Part shown: positions 1-12,129 of the stretch, one piece after another
Layout of the letters: every line of letters begins with the position of its first letter
How positions within the stretch are numbered: position 1 is the first letter of the stretch
NCBI RefSeq assembly: GCF_051014685.1
Contig: NW_027478398.1
Span: 434,001 to 498,000, forward strand
Direction: 5' to 3'
Source of the DNA: Ptiloglossa arizonensis
Taxonomy: Eukaryota; Arthropoda; Insecta; Hymenoptera; Colletidae
Length of the DNA stretch: 64,000 nt
Position numbers and translations under genes: made by a program
The notes under the pieces: model-generated
What the model was told of the DNA's origin: nothing
Seen by the model: only the letters and a program-made list of their open reading frames with translations
Databases searched by the model: none

Positions 1-73
1 TTCATACTCCCATATCTCGCGAACTGAATGACGAACTCGAGAAATTCCTGTTGCATCTGGAAGTAGAAACTCG

Positions 74-88
74 CCCGATTACGACGGT
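74..88 (-). other. CENP-B-box-like segment (first example)
   Basis: The + strand reads CCCGATTACGACGGT. Against the reverse complement of the mammalian CENP-B box core (CCCG, two any, T, four any, CGAA), it matches CCCG, T and CG, which is 7 of 9 defining bases. The last two are GT instead of AA. Copies with ACAACGGT keep 7 of 9, while ACAATGGT and ACAAAGGT copies keep 6. The resemblance is partial and may be chance. It is listed because it recurs at a fixed place in every monomer (unit positions 75-89) and differs between subfamilies. Confidence 0.3.
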
Positions 89-144
89 ATGTGTATTTTT
101 CCCCTAGGCCATTGTAGTTATTGGTTTCGAGTATCAGACTTACG

Positions 145-169
145 AAAATTTTGATGGTTTCTCAACCAT
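145..169. other. Dyad cluster of the monomer (first intact example)
   Basis: AAAATTTT at 145-152, a perfect 8-bp palindrome, is followed after one base by ATGGTTTCTCAACCAT at 154-169, a perfect 6-bp inverted repeat around a TCTC loop. The pair recurs once per monomer at unit positions 146-153 and 155-170. The hairpin arm is intact in copies ending AACCATTCC and weakened in copies with AACCACTCC, AAACATTCC, AACGATTCC or AACCGTTCC. In published work on centromeres without CENP-B boxes, short dyads prone to non-B DNA are enriched. Any such role here is inference. Confidence 0.7.
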
Positions 170-2299
170 TCCTTACCTTCAAACTCCCATATCTCGCGAA
201 CGGATTGACGAACTCCAGAAATTCCTGTTGCATCTGAAAGTAGAAACTCGCCCGAATACAAAGCTATGTGTATTTTTCCCCTAGGCCTCTGTAGTTATTG
301 GTTTCGAGTATCAGACTTGCAAAAATTTTGATGGTTTCTCAACGATTCCTTAACTTCAAACTCCCATACCTCGCGAACGGATTGGCGAACTCGAGAAATT
401 CCTGTTGCATCTGAAAGTGGAAACTCGCCCGATTACAATGGTGTGTGTACTCTTCCCCTAGGCCATTCCAGTTATTGGTTTCGAGTATCAGACTTGTGAA
501 AATTTTGATGGTTTCTCAACCATTCCTTAACTTCAAACTCCCATATCTCTCGAACGGATTGACGAACTCGAGAATTTCCTATTGCATTTGAAAGCAGAAA
601 CACGCCCGATTACAGCGGTATGTGTATTTTTGCCCGAGGCCATAGCAGTCATTGGTCTCGAATATCAGACTTGGGAAAATTTTGATGGTTTCTCAACCAC
701 TCCTTAACTTCAAACTCCCATATCTCGCGAACGGATTGACGAACTCGAGAACTTCCGTTGCACCTGGAAGTGGAAACTCGCCCGATTACAACGGTATGTG
801 TATTTTTCCCTAGGCCATTGTAGTTATTGGTTTCGAGTATCAGACTTGCGAAAATTTTGATGGTTTCTCAACCACTCCTTTACTCCAAACTCCCATATCT
901 CGCGAACGGAATGACGAACTCGAGAAATTCCTGTTGCAGCTGAAAGTAGAAACTCGCCCGATTACAAAGGTGTGTGTCCTTTTCCCCTAGGCCATTCCGG
1001 TTATTGGTTTCGAGTATCAGACCAGCGAAAATTTTGATGGTTTCTCAAACATTCCGTAACTTCAAACTGCCATAACTCGTGAACGGAATGACGAACTCGA
1101 GAAATTCCTGTTGCATCTGAAAGCAGAAACTCGCCCGATTACAGTGGTGTGTGTCCTTTTCCCCTAGGCCAGTCCAGTTATTGGTTTCGAGTATCAGACC
1201 AGCGAAAATATCGATGGTTTCTCAACCATTCCTTAACTTCAAACTCCCATATCTCGCGAACGGATTGACGAACTCGAGAAATTCCCGTTGCATCTGAGAG
1301 TAGAAACTCGCCCGATTATAAAGCTATGTGTATTTATCCCCTAGGCCATTCCAGTTATTGGTTTCGAGTATCAGACCAGCGAAAATTTCGATGGTTTCTC
1401 AACCATTCCTTAACTTCAAACTCCCATATCTCGCGAACGGATTGACGAACTCGAGAAATTCCTGTTGCATCTGAGAGTAGAAACTCGCCCGATTATAAAG
1501 CTATGTGTATTTATCCCCTAGGCCGTTGTAGTTATTGGTTTCGAGTATCAGACTTGCGAAAATTTTGATGGTTCCTCAACGATTCCTTAACTTCAAACTC
1601 CCATACCTCGCGAACGGATTGGCGAACTCGAGAAATACCTGTTGCATCTGAAAGTGGAAACTCGCCCGATTACAATGGTGTTTGTACTTTTCCCCTAGGC
1701 CGTTCCAGTTATTGGTTTCGAGTATCAGACTTGCGAAAATTTTGATGGTTTCTCAACCATTCCTTAACTTCAAACTCCCATATCTCTCGAACGGATTGAC
1801 GAACTCGAGAATTTCCTATTGCATCTGAAAGCAGAGACTCGCCCGATTACAACGGTATGTGTATTTTTGCCCTAGGCCATAGTAGTCATTGGTCTCGAAT
1901 ATCAGACTTGCCAAAATTTTGATGGTTTCTCAACCACTCCTTAACTTCAAACTCCCATATCTCGCGAACGGATTGACGAACTTGAGAACTTCCTGTTGCA
2001 TCTGAAAGTGGAAACTCGCCCGATTACAATGGTGTGTGTACTTTTCCCCTAGGCCATTCCAGTTATAGGTTTCGAGTATCAGACCAGTGGAAATTTTGAT
2101 GGCTTCTCAAACATTCCGTAACTTCAAACTCCCATATCTCGCGAACGGATTGACGAACTCGAGAAATTCCTGTTGCATCTGAGAGTAGAAACTCGCCCGA
2201 TTATAAAGCTATGTGTATTTATCCACTAGGCCGTTGTAGTTATTGGTTTCGAGTATCAGACTTGCGAAAATTTTGATGGCTTCTCAAACATTCCGTAAC

Positions 2300-3890
2300 T
2301 TCATACTCCCATATCTCGCGAACTGAATGACGAACTCGAGAAATTCCTGTTGCATCTGAAAGTAGAAACTCGCCCGATTACGACGGTATGTGTATTTTTC
2401 CCCTAGGCCATTGTAGTTATTGGTTTCGAGTATCAGACTTACGAAAATTTTGATGGTTTCTCAACCATTCCTTAACTTCAAACTCCCATATCTCGCGAAC
2501 GGATTGACGAACTCCAGAAATTCCTGTTGCATCTGAAAGTAGAAGCTCGCCCGAATACAAAGCTATGTGTATTTTTCCCCTAGGCCTCTGTAGTTATTGG
2601 TTTCGAGTATCAGACTTGCAAAAATTTTGATGGTTTCTCAACGATTCCTTAACTTCAAACTCCCATACCTCGCGAACGGATTGGCGAACTCGAGAAATTC
2701 CTGTTGCATCTGAAAGCGGAAACTCGCCCGATTACAATGGTGTGTGTACTCTTCCCCTAGGTCATTCCAGTTATTGGTTTCGAGTATCAGACTTGTGAAA
2801 ATTTTGATGGTTTCTCAACCATTCCTTAACTTCAAACTCCCATATCTCTCGAACGGATTGACGAACTCGAGAATTTCCTATTGCATTTGAAAGCAGAAAC
2901 ACGCCCGATACCAACGGTATGTGTATTTTTGCCCGAGGCCATAGCAGTCATTGGTCTCGAATATCAGACTTGGGAAAATTTTGATGGTTTCTCAACCACT
3001 CCTTATCTTCAAACTCCCATATCTCGCGAACGGATTGACGAACTCGAGAACTTCCGTTGCACCTGGAAGTGGAAACTCGCCCGATTACAACGGTATGTGT
3101 ATTTTTCCCTAGGCCATTGTAGTTATTGGTTTCGAGTATCAGACTTGCGAAAATTTTGATGGTTTCTCAACCACTCCTTAACTCCAAACTCCCATATCTC
3201 GCGAACGGAATGACGAACTCGAGAAATTCCTGTTGCAGCAGAAAGTAGAAACTCGCCCGATTACAAAGGTGTGTGTCCTTTTCCCCTAGGCCATTCCAGT
3301 TATAGGCTTCGAGTATCAGACCAGCGAAAATTTTGATGGTTTCTCAAACATTCCGTAACTTCAAACTCCCATATCTCGCGAACGGAATGACGAACTCGAG
3401 AAATTTCTGTTGCATCTGAAAGTAGAAACTCGCCCGATTACAGTGATGTGTGTCCTTTTCCCCTAGGCCATTCCAGTTATTGGTTTCGAGTATCAGACCA
3501 GCGAAAATTTCGATGGTTTCTCAACCATTCCTTAACTTCAAACTCCCATATCTCGCGAACGGATTGACGAACTCGAGAAATTCCTGTTGCATCTGAGAGT
3601 AGAAACTCGCCCGATTATAAAGCTATGTGTATTTTTCCCCTAGGCCGTTGTAATTACTGGTTTCGAGTATCAGACTTGCGAAAATTTTGATGGTTCCTCA
3701 ACGATTCCTTAACTTCAAACTCCCATACCTCGCGAACGGATTGGCGAACTCGAGAAATTCCTGTTGCATCTGAAAGTGGAAACTCGCCCGATTACAATGG
3801 TGTGTGTACTTTTCCCCTAGGCCATTCCAGTTATAGGTTTCGAGTATCAGACCAGTGGAAATTTTGATGGCTTCTCAAACATTCCGTAAC
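2300..3890 (+). repeat. 9-mer subunit B1a (1,591 bp)
   Basis: First half of an 18-mer. The nine monomers have marker changes in a fixed order: AACTGAATG, CTCCAGAAATT, ATTGGCGAAC, GCATTTGAAAGC, ACTTCCGTTG, CAGCAGAAAG, AAATTTCTG, CTGAGAGTAG, then CCAGTGGAAA with a GGCTTCTCAAAC end. Its last five monomers match those of the following 9-mer at 1,591 bp spacing, while monomers 2-4 differ, so the two halves are related but not equal. Confidence 0.82.
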
Positions 3891-5481
3891 TTCAAACTCC
3901 CATATCTCGCGAACTGAATGACGAACTCGAGAAATTCCTGTTGCATCTGAATGTGGAAGCTCGCCCGATTACAACGGTATGTGTATTTTTCCCCTAGGCC
4001 ATTGTAGTTATTGGTTTCGAGTATCAGACTTACGAAAATTTTGATGGTTTCTCAACCATTCCTTAACTTCAAACTCCCATATCTCGCGAACGGATTGACG
4101 AACTCGAGAAATTCCCGTTGCATCTGAGAGTAGAAACTCGCCCGATTATAAAGCTATGAGTATTTATGCCCGAGGCCGTTGTAGTTATTGGTTTCGAGTA
4201 TCAGACTTGCGAAAACTTTGATGGTTTCTCAACCATTCCTTAACTTCAAACTCCCATATCTCGCGAACGGATTGACGAACTCGAGAAATTCCTGTTGCAT
4301 CTGAGAGTAGAAACTCGCCCGATTATAAAGCTATGTGTATTTTTCCCCTAGGCCGTTGTAGTTATTGGTTTCGAGTATCAGACTTGCGAAAATTTTGATG
4401 GTTCCTCAACGATTCCTTAACTTCAAACTCCCATACCTCGCGAACGGATTGGCGAACTCGAGAAATTCCTGTTGCATCTGAAAGTGGAAACTCGCCCGAT
4501 TACAATGGTGTGTGTACTCTTCCCCTAGGCCATTCCAGTTATTGGTTTCGAGTATCAGACTTACGAAAATTTTGATGGTTTCTCAACCACTCCTTAACTT
4601 CAAACTCCCATATCTCGCGAACGGATTGACGAACTCGAGAACTTCCGTTGCACCTGGAAGTGGAAACTCGCCCGATTACAACGGTATGTGTATTTTTCCC
4701 TAGGCCATTGTAGTTATTGGTTTCGAGTATCAGACTTGCGAAAATTTTGATGGTTTCTCAACCACTCCTTAACTCCAAACTCCCATATCTCGCGAACGGA
4801 ATGACGAACTCGAGAAATTCCTGTTGCAGCTGAAAGTAGAAACTCGCCCGATTACAAAGGTGTGTGTCCTTTTCCCCTAGGCCATTCCAGTTATAGGCTT
4901 CGAGTATCAGACCAGCGAAAATTTTGATGGTTTCTCAAACATTCCGTAACTTCAAACTCCCATATCTCGCGAACGGAATGACGAACTCGAGAAATTTCTG
5001 TTGCATCTGAAAGTAGAAACTCGCCCGATTACAGTGATGTGTGTCCTTTTCCCCTAGGCCATTCCGGTTATTGGTTTCGAGTATCAGACCAGCGAAAATT
5101 TCGATGGTTTCTCAACCATTCCTTAACTTCAAACTCCCATATCTCGCGAACGGATTGACGAACTCGAGAAATTCCTGTTGCATCTGAGAGTAGAAACTCG
5201 CCCGATTATAAAGCTATGTGTATTTTTCCCCTAGGCCGTTGTAGTTATTGGTTTCGAGTATCAGACTTGCGAAAATTTTGATGGTTCCTCAACGATTCCT
5301 TAACTTCAAACTCCCATACCTCGCGAACGGATTGGCGAACTCGAGAAAATCCTGTTGCATCTGAAAGTGGAAACTCGCCCGATTACAATGGTGTGTGTAC
5401 TTTTCCCCTAGGCCATTCCAGTTATAGGTTTCGAGTATCAGACCAGTGGAAATTTTGATGGCTTCTCAAACATTCCGTAAC
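3891..5481 (+). repeat. 9-mer subunit B1b (1,591 bp)
   Basis: Second half of the 18-mer. It opens with TTCAAACTCC and AACTGAATG and carries a distinctive monomer with ATGAGTATTTATGCCCGAGG near 4,157. The ACTTCCGTTG, CAGCTGAAAG, AAATTTCTG and CTGAGAGTAG series then repeats as in the first half. A GAGAAAATCC variant marks its last monomer near 5,345. Confidence 0.82.
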
Positions 5482-7072
5482 TTCATACTCCCATATCTCG
5501 CGAACTGAATGACGAACTCGAGAAATTCCTGTTGCATCTGAAAGTAGAAACTCGCCCGATTACGACGGTATGTGTATTTTTCCCCTAGGCCATTGTAGTT
5601 ATTGGTTTCGAGTATCAGACTTACGAAAATTTTGATGGTTTCTCAACCATTCCTTAACTTCAAACTCCCATATCTCGCGAACGGATTGACGAACTCCAGA
5701 AATTCCTGTTGCATCTGAAAGTAGAAACTCGCCCGAATACAAAGCTATGTGTATTTTTCCCCTAGGCCTCTGTAGTTATTGGTTTCGAGTATCAGACTTG
5801 CAAAAATTTTGATGGTTTCTCAACGATTCCTTAACTTCAAACTCCCATACCTCGCGAACGGATTGGCGAACTCGAGAAATTCCTGTTGCATCTGAAAGTG
5901 GAAACTCGGCCGATTACAATGGTGTGTGTACTCTTCCCCTAGGCCATTCCAGTTATTGGTTTCGAGTATCAGACTTGTGAAAATTTTGATGGTTTCTCAA
6001 CCATTCCTTAACTTCAAACTCCCATATCTCTCGAACGGATTGACGAACTCGAGAATTTCCTATTGCATTTGAAAGCAGAAACACGCCCGATACCAACGGT
6101 ATGTGTATTTTTGCCCGAGGCCATAGCAGTCATTGGTCTCGAATATCAGACTTGGGAAAATTTTGATGGTTTCTCAACCACTCCTTATCTTCAAACTCCC
6201 ATATCTCGCGAACGGATTGACGAACTCGAGAACTTCCGTTGCACCTGGAAGTGGAAACTCGCCCGATTACAACGGTATGTGTATTTTTCCCTAGGCCATT
6301 GTAGTTATTGGTTTCGAGTATCAGACTTGCGAAAATTTTGATGGTTTCTCAACCACTCCTTAACTCCAAACTCCCATATCTCGCGAACGGAATGACGAAC
6401 TCGAGAAATTCCTGTTGCAGCAGAAAGTAGAAACTCGCCCGATTACAAAGGTGTGTGTCCTTTTCCCCTAGGCCATTCCAGTTATAGGCTTCGAGTATCA
6501 GACCAGCGAAAATTTTGATGGTTTCTCAAACATTCCGTAACTTCAAACTCCCATATCTCGCGAACGGAATGACGAACTCGAGAAATTTCTGTTGCATCTG
6601 AAAGTAGAAACTCGCCCGATTACAGTGATGTGTGTCCTTTTCCCCTAGGCCATTCCAGTTATTGGTTTCGAGTATCAGACCAGCGAAAATTTCGATGGTT
6701 TCTCAACCATTCCTTAACTTCAAACTCCCATATCTCGCGAACGGATTGACGAACTCGAGAAATTCCTGTTGCATCTGAGAGTAGAAACTCGCCCGATTAT
6801 AAAGCTATGTGTATTTTTCCCCTAGGCCGTTGTAATTACTGGTTTCGAGTATCAGACTTGCGAAAATTTTGATGGTTCCTCAACGATTCCTTAACTTCAA
6901 ACTCCCATACCTCGCGAACGGATTGGCGAACTCGAGAAATTCCTGTTGCATCTGAAAGTGGAAACTCGCCCGATTACAATGGTGTGTGTACTTTTCCCCT
7001 AGGCCATTCCAGTTATAGGTTTCGAGTATCAGACCAGTGGAAATTTTGATGGCTTCTCAAACATTCCGTAAC
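5482..7072 (+). repeat. 9-mer subunit B2a, near-identical to B1a
   Basis: Matches 2,300-3,890 at an exact offset of 3,182 bp with only a handful of substitutions by eye (for example GAAACTCG for GAAGCTCG, CTCGGCCG for CTCGCCCG). Such identity between 18-mers points to a very recent duplication. Confidence 0.85.
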
Positions 7073-8840
7073 TTCAAACTCCCATATCTCGCGAACTGAA
7101 TGACGAACTCGAGAAATTCCTGTTGCATCTGAATGTAGAAGCTCGCCCGATTACAACGGTATGTGTATTTTTCCCCTAGGCCATTGTAGTTATTGGTTTC
7201 GAGTATCAGACTTACGAAAATTTTGATGGTTTCTCAACCATTCCTTAACTTCAAACTCCCATATCTCGCGAACGGATTGACGAACTCGAGAAATTCCCGT
7301 TGCATCTGAGAGTAGAAACTCGCCCGATTATAAAGCTATGAGTATTTATGCCCGAGGCCGTTGTAGTTATTGGTTTCGAGTATCAGACTTGCGAAAACTT
7401 TGATGGTTTCTCAACCATTCCTTAACTTCAAACTCCCATATCTCGCGAACGGATTGACGAACTCGAGAAATTCCTGTTGCATCTGAGAGTAGAAACTCGC
7501 CCGATTATAAAGCTATGTGTATTTTTCCCCTAGGCCGTTGTAGTTATTGGTTTCGAGTATCAGACTTGCGAAAATTTTGATGGTTCCTCAACGATTCCTT
7601 AACTTCAAACTCCCATACCTCGCGAACGGATTGGCGAACTCGAGAAATTCCTGTTGCATCTGAAAGTGGAAACTCGCCCGATTACAATGGTGTGTGTACT
7701 CTTCCCCTAGGCCATTCCAGTTATTGGTTTCGAGTATCAGACTTACGAAAATTTTGATGGTTTCTCAACCACTCCTTAACTTCAAACTCCCATATCTCGC
7801 GAACGGATTGACGAACTCGAGAACTTCCGTTGCACCTGGAAGTGGAAACTCGCCCGATTACAACGGTATGTGTATTTTTCCCTAGGCCATTGTAGTTATT
7901 GGTTTCGAGTATCAGACTTGCGAAAATTTTGATGGTTTCTCAACCACTCCTTAACTCCAAACTCCCATATCTCGCGAACGGAATGACGAACTCGAGAAAT
8001 TCCTGTTGCAGCTGAAAGTAGAAACTCGCCCGATTACAAAGGTGTGTGTCCTTTTCCCCTAGGCCATTCCAGTTATAGGCTTCGAGTATCAGACCAGCGA
8101 AAATTTTGATGGTTTCTCAAACATTCCGTAACTTCAAACTCCCATATCTCGCGAACGGAATGACGAACTCGAGAAATTTCTGTTGCATCTGAAAGTAGAA
8201 ACTCGCCCGATTACAGTGATGTGTGTCCTTTTCCCCTAGGCCATTCCGGTTATTGGTTTCGAGTATCAGACCAGCGAAAATTTCGATGGTTTCTCAACCA
8301 TTCCTTAACTTCAAACTCCCATATCTCGCGAACGGATTGACGAACTCGAGAAATTCCCGTTGCATCTGAGAGTAGAAACTCGCCCGATTATAAAGCTATG
8401 AGTATTTATGCCCGAGGCCGTTGTAGTTATTGGTTTCGAGTATCAGACTTGCGAAAACTTTGATGGTTTCTCAACCATTCCTTAACTTCAAACTCCCATA
8501 TCTCGCGAACGGATTGACGAACTCGAGAAATTCCTGTTGCATCTGAGAGTAGAAACTCGCCCGATTATAAAGCTATGTGTATTTTTCCCCTAGGCCGTTG
8601 TAGTTATTGGTTTCGAGTATCAGACTTGCGAAAATTTTGATGGTTCCTCAACGATTCCTTAACTTCAAACTCCCATACCTCGCGAACGGATTGGCGAACT
8701 CGAGAAAATCCTGTTGCATCTGAAAGTGGAAACTCGCCCGATTACAATGGTGTGTGTACTTTTCCCCTAGGCCATTCCAGTTATAGGTTTCGAGTATCAG
8801 ACCAGTGGAAATTTTGATGGCTTCTCAAACATTCCGTAAC
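7073..8840 (+). repeat. 10-mer subunit B2b, with one extra monomer
   Basis: Matches 3,891-5,481 at offset 3,182 up to about 8,318. An additional monomer follows (about 8,319-8,495) carrying CCCGTTGCATCTGAGAG and ATGAGTATTTATGCCCGAGG, a second copy of the monomer at about 7,258-7,434. After it the series resumes at offset 3,359 (3,182 + 177). The unit is therefore 1,768 bp, as expected from unequal exchange within the 18-mer. Confidence 0.82.
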
Positions 8841-11119
8841 TTCATACTCCCATATCTCGCGAACTGAATGACGAACTCGAGAAATTCCTGTTGCATCTGA
8901 AAGTAGAAACTCGCCCGATTACGACGGTATGTGTATTTTTCCCCTAGGCCATTGTAGTTATTGGTTTCGAGTATCAGACTTACGAAAATTTTGATGGTTT
9001 CTCAACCATTCCTTAACTTCAAACTCCCATATCTCGCGAACGGATTGACGAACTCCAGAAATTCCTGTTGCATCTGAAAGTAGAAACTCGCCCGAATACA
9101 AAGCTATGTGTATTTTTCCCCTAGGCCTCTGTAGTTATTGGTTTCGAGTATCAGACTTGCAAAAATTTTGATGGTTTCTCAACGATTCCTTAACTTCAAA
9201 CTCCCATACCTCGCGAACGGATTGGCGAACTCGAGAAATTCCTGTTGCATCTGAAAGTGGAAACTCGGCCGATTACAATGGTGTGTGTACTCTTCCCCTA
9301 GGCCATTCCAGTTATTGGTTTCGAGTATCAGACTTGTGAAAATTTTGATGGTTTCTCAACCATTCCTTAACTTCAAACTCCCATATCTCTCGAACGGATT
9401 GACGAACTCGAGAATTTCCTATTGCATTTGAAAGCAGAAACACGCCCGATTACAACGGTATGTGTATTTTTGCCCGAGGCCATAGCAGTCATTGGTCTCG
9501 AATATCAGACTTGGGAAAATTTTGATGGTTTCTCAACCACTCCTTAACTTCAAACTCCCATATCTCGCGAACGGATTGACGAACTCGAGAACTTCCGTTG
9601 CACCTGGAAGTGGAAACTCGCCCGATTACAACGGTATGTGTATTTTTCCCTAGGCCATTGTAGTTATTGGTTTCGAGTATCAGACTTGCGAAAATTTTGA
9701 TGGTTTCTCAACCACTCCTTAACTCCAAACTCCCATATCTCGCGAACGGAATGAAGAACTCGAGAAATTCCTGTTGCAGCTGAAAGTAGAAACTCGCCCG
9801 ATTACAAAGGTGTGTGTCCTTTTCCCCTAGGCCATTCCGGTTATTGGTTTCGAGTATCAGACCAGCGAAAATTTTGATGGTTTCTCAAACATTCCGTAAC
9901 TTCAAACTGCCATAACTCGTGAACGGAATGACGAACTCGAGAAATTCCTGTTGCATCTGAAAGTAGAAACTCGCCCGATTACAGTGGTGTGTGCCCTTTT
10001 CCCCTAGGCCAGTCCAGTTATTGGTTTCGAGTATCAGACCAGCGAAAATTTCGATGGTTTCTCAACCATTCCTTAACTTCAAACTCCCATATCTCGCGAA
10101 CGGATTGACGAACTCGAGAAATTCCCGTTGCATCTGAGAGTAGAAACTCGCCCGATTATAAAGCTATGTGTATTTATCCCCTAGGCCATTCCAGTTATTG
10201 GTTTCGAGTATCAGACCAGCGAAAATTTCGATGGTTTCTCAACCATTCCTTAACTTCAAACTCCCATATCTCGCGAACGGATTGACGAACTCGAGAAATT
10301 CCTGTTGCATCTGAGAGTAGAAACTCGCCCGATTATAAAGCTATGTGTATTTATCCCCTAGGCCGTTGTAGTTATTGGTTTCGAGTATCAGACTTGCGAA
10401 AATTTTGATGGTTCCTCAACGATTCCTTAACTTCAAACTCCCATACCTCGCGAACGGATTGGCGAACTCGAGAAATACCTGTTGCATCTGAAAGTGGAAA
10501 CTCGCCCGATTACAATGGTGTTTGTACTTTTCCCCTAGGCCGTTCCAGTTATTGGTTTCGAGTATCAGACTTGCGAAAATTTTGATGGTTTCTCAACCAT
10601 TCCTTAACTTCAAACTCCCATATCTCTCGAACGGATTGACGAACTCGAGAATTTCCTATTGCATCTGAAAGCAGAGACTCGCCCGATTACAACGGTATGT
10701 GTATTTTTGCCCTAGGCCATAGTAGTCATTGGTCTCGAATATCAGACTTGCCAAAATTTTGATGGTTTCTCAACCACTCCTTAACTTCAAACTCCCATAT
10801 CTCGCGAACGGATTGACGAACTTGAGATCTTCCTGTTGCATCTGAAAGTGGAAACTCGCCCGATTACAATGGTGTGTGTACTTTTCCCCTAGGCCATTCC
10901 AGTTATAGGTTTCGAGTATCAGACCAGTGGAAATTTTGATGGCTTCTCAAACATTCCGTAACTTCAAACTCCCATATCTCGCGAACGGATTGACGAACTC
11001 GAGAAATTCCTGTTGCATCTGAGAGTAGAAACTCGCCCGATTATAAAGCTATGTGTATTTATCCACTAGGCCGTTGTAGTTATTGGTTTCGAGTATCAGA
11101 CTTGCGAAAATTTTGATGG
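8841..11119 (+). repeat. 13-mer higher-order unit, copy A2
   Basis: Offset 8,840 from the first copy and about 99.5% identical by eye. Shared markers include CATAACTCGTG near 9,911, AGAAATACCTG near 10,471, GTGTTTGTAC near 10,518 and TTATCCACTAGG near 11,058. The match stops sharply at 11,119/2,279, where this copy continues with GGTTTCTCAACC while the first has GGCTTCTCAAAC. Confidence 0.85.
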
Positions 11120-12129
11120 TTTCTCAACCATTCCTTAACTTCAAACTCCCATATCTCTCGAACGGAATGACGAACTCGAGAAATTCCTGTTGCATCGGAA
11201 AGTAGAAACTCGCCCGATTACAAAGGTGAGTGTACTTTTCCCCTAGCCATTCCAGTTATAGGTTTCGAGTATCAGACTTGCGATAATTTTGATGGTTTCT
11301 CAACCACTCCTTAACTCCAAACTCCCATATCTCTCGAACGGATTGACGAACTCGAGAATTTCCTATTGCATCTGAAAGCAGAGACTCGCCCGATTACAAC
11401 GGTATGTGTATTTTTCCCTAGGCCATTGTAGTTATTGGTTTCGAGTATCAGACTTGCGAAAATTTTGATGGTTTCTCAACCGCTCCATAACTCCAAACTC
11501 CCATATCTCGCGAACGGAATGACGAACTCGAGAAATTCCTGTTGCATCTGAAAGTAGAAACTCGCCCGATTACAAAGGTGTGTGTCCTTTTCCCCCAGGC
11601 CATTCTAGTTATTGGTTTCGAGTATCAGACCAGCGAAAATTTTGATGGTTTCTCAATCATTCCTTAACTCCAAACTCCCATATCTCGCGAACGGAATGAC
11701 GAACTCGAGACATTCCTGTTGCATCTGAAAGTAGAAACTCGCCCGATAACAAAGGTGTGTGTACTTTTCCCCTAGGCCATTCCAGTTATAGGTTTCGAGT
11801 ATCAGACCAGCGAAAATTTTGATGGTTTCTCAACCATTCCTTAACTTCAAACTCCCATATCTCGCGAACTGAATGACGAACTCGAGAAATTCCTGTTGCA
11901 TCTGAAAGTAGAAACTCGCCCGATTACAAAGCTATGTGTATTTTTCCCCTAGGCCTCTGTAGTTATTGGTTTCGAGTATCAGACTTGCGAAAGTTTTGAT
12001 GGTTTCTCAACCACTCCTTAACTTCAAAGTCCCATATCTCGCGAACGGATTGACGAACTCGAGAAGTTCCTGTTGCATCTGGAAGTGGAAACTCGCCCGA
12101 TTACAACGGTATGTGTATTTTTCCCCTAG

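Larger units (their letters stand above)
1..2299 (+). repeat. 13-mer higher-order unit, copy A1
   Basis: Thirteen monomers (2,299 bp, two short of 13 x 177). The unit opens with TTCATACTCC and AACTGAATGACG, a combination seen again at 2,300, 5,482 and 8,841. Bases 1-2,279 match 8,841-11,119 with only about ten substitutions by eye (for example TTACCTTC for TTAACTTC near 176, and CATAACTCGTG shared by both near 1,070). The unit contains a 175-bp monomer marked by ACTTCCGTTG. The start at base 1 is set by the window edge, so the true unit may begin earlier. Confidence 0.85.

Noticed and set aside
91..110. TATTTTTCCCCTAGG as a promoter-like TATA element
   Set aside because: It recurs in every monomer with no initiator or transcript evidence; calling it a promoter would be guesswork.
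2881..3159. 92-codon frame, also at 6,063-6,341
   Set aside because: The two copies are identical because the DNA is duplicated at 3,182 bp. It begins at TTG inside a monomer and crosses two monomers, with no coding signal beyond the repeat.
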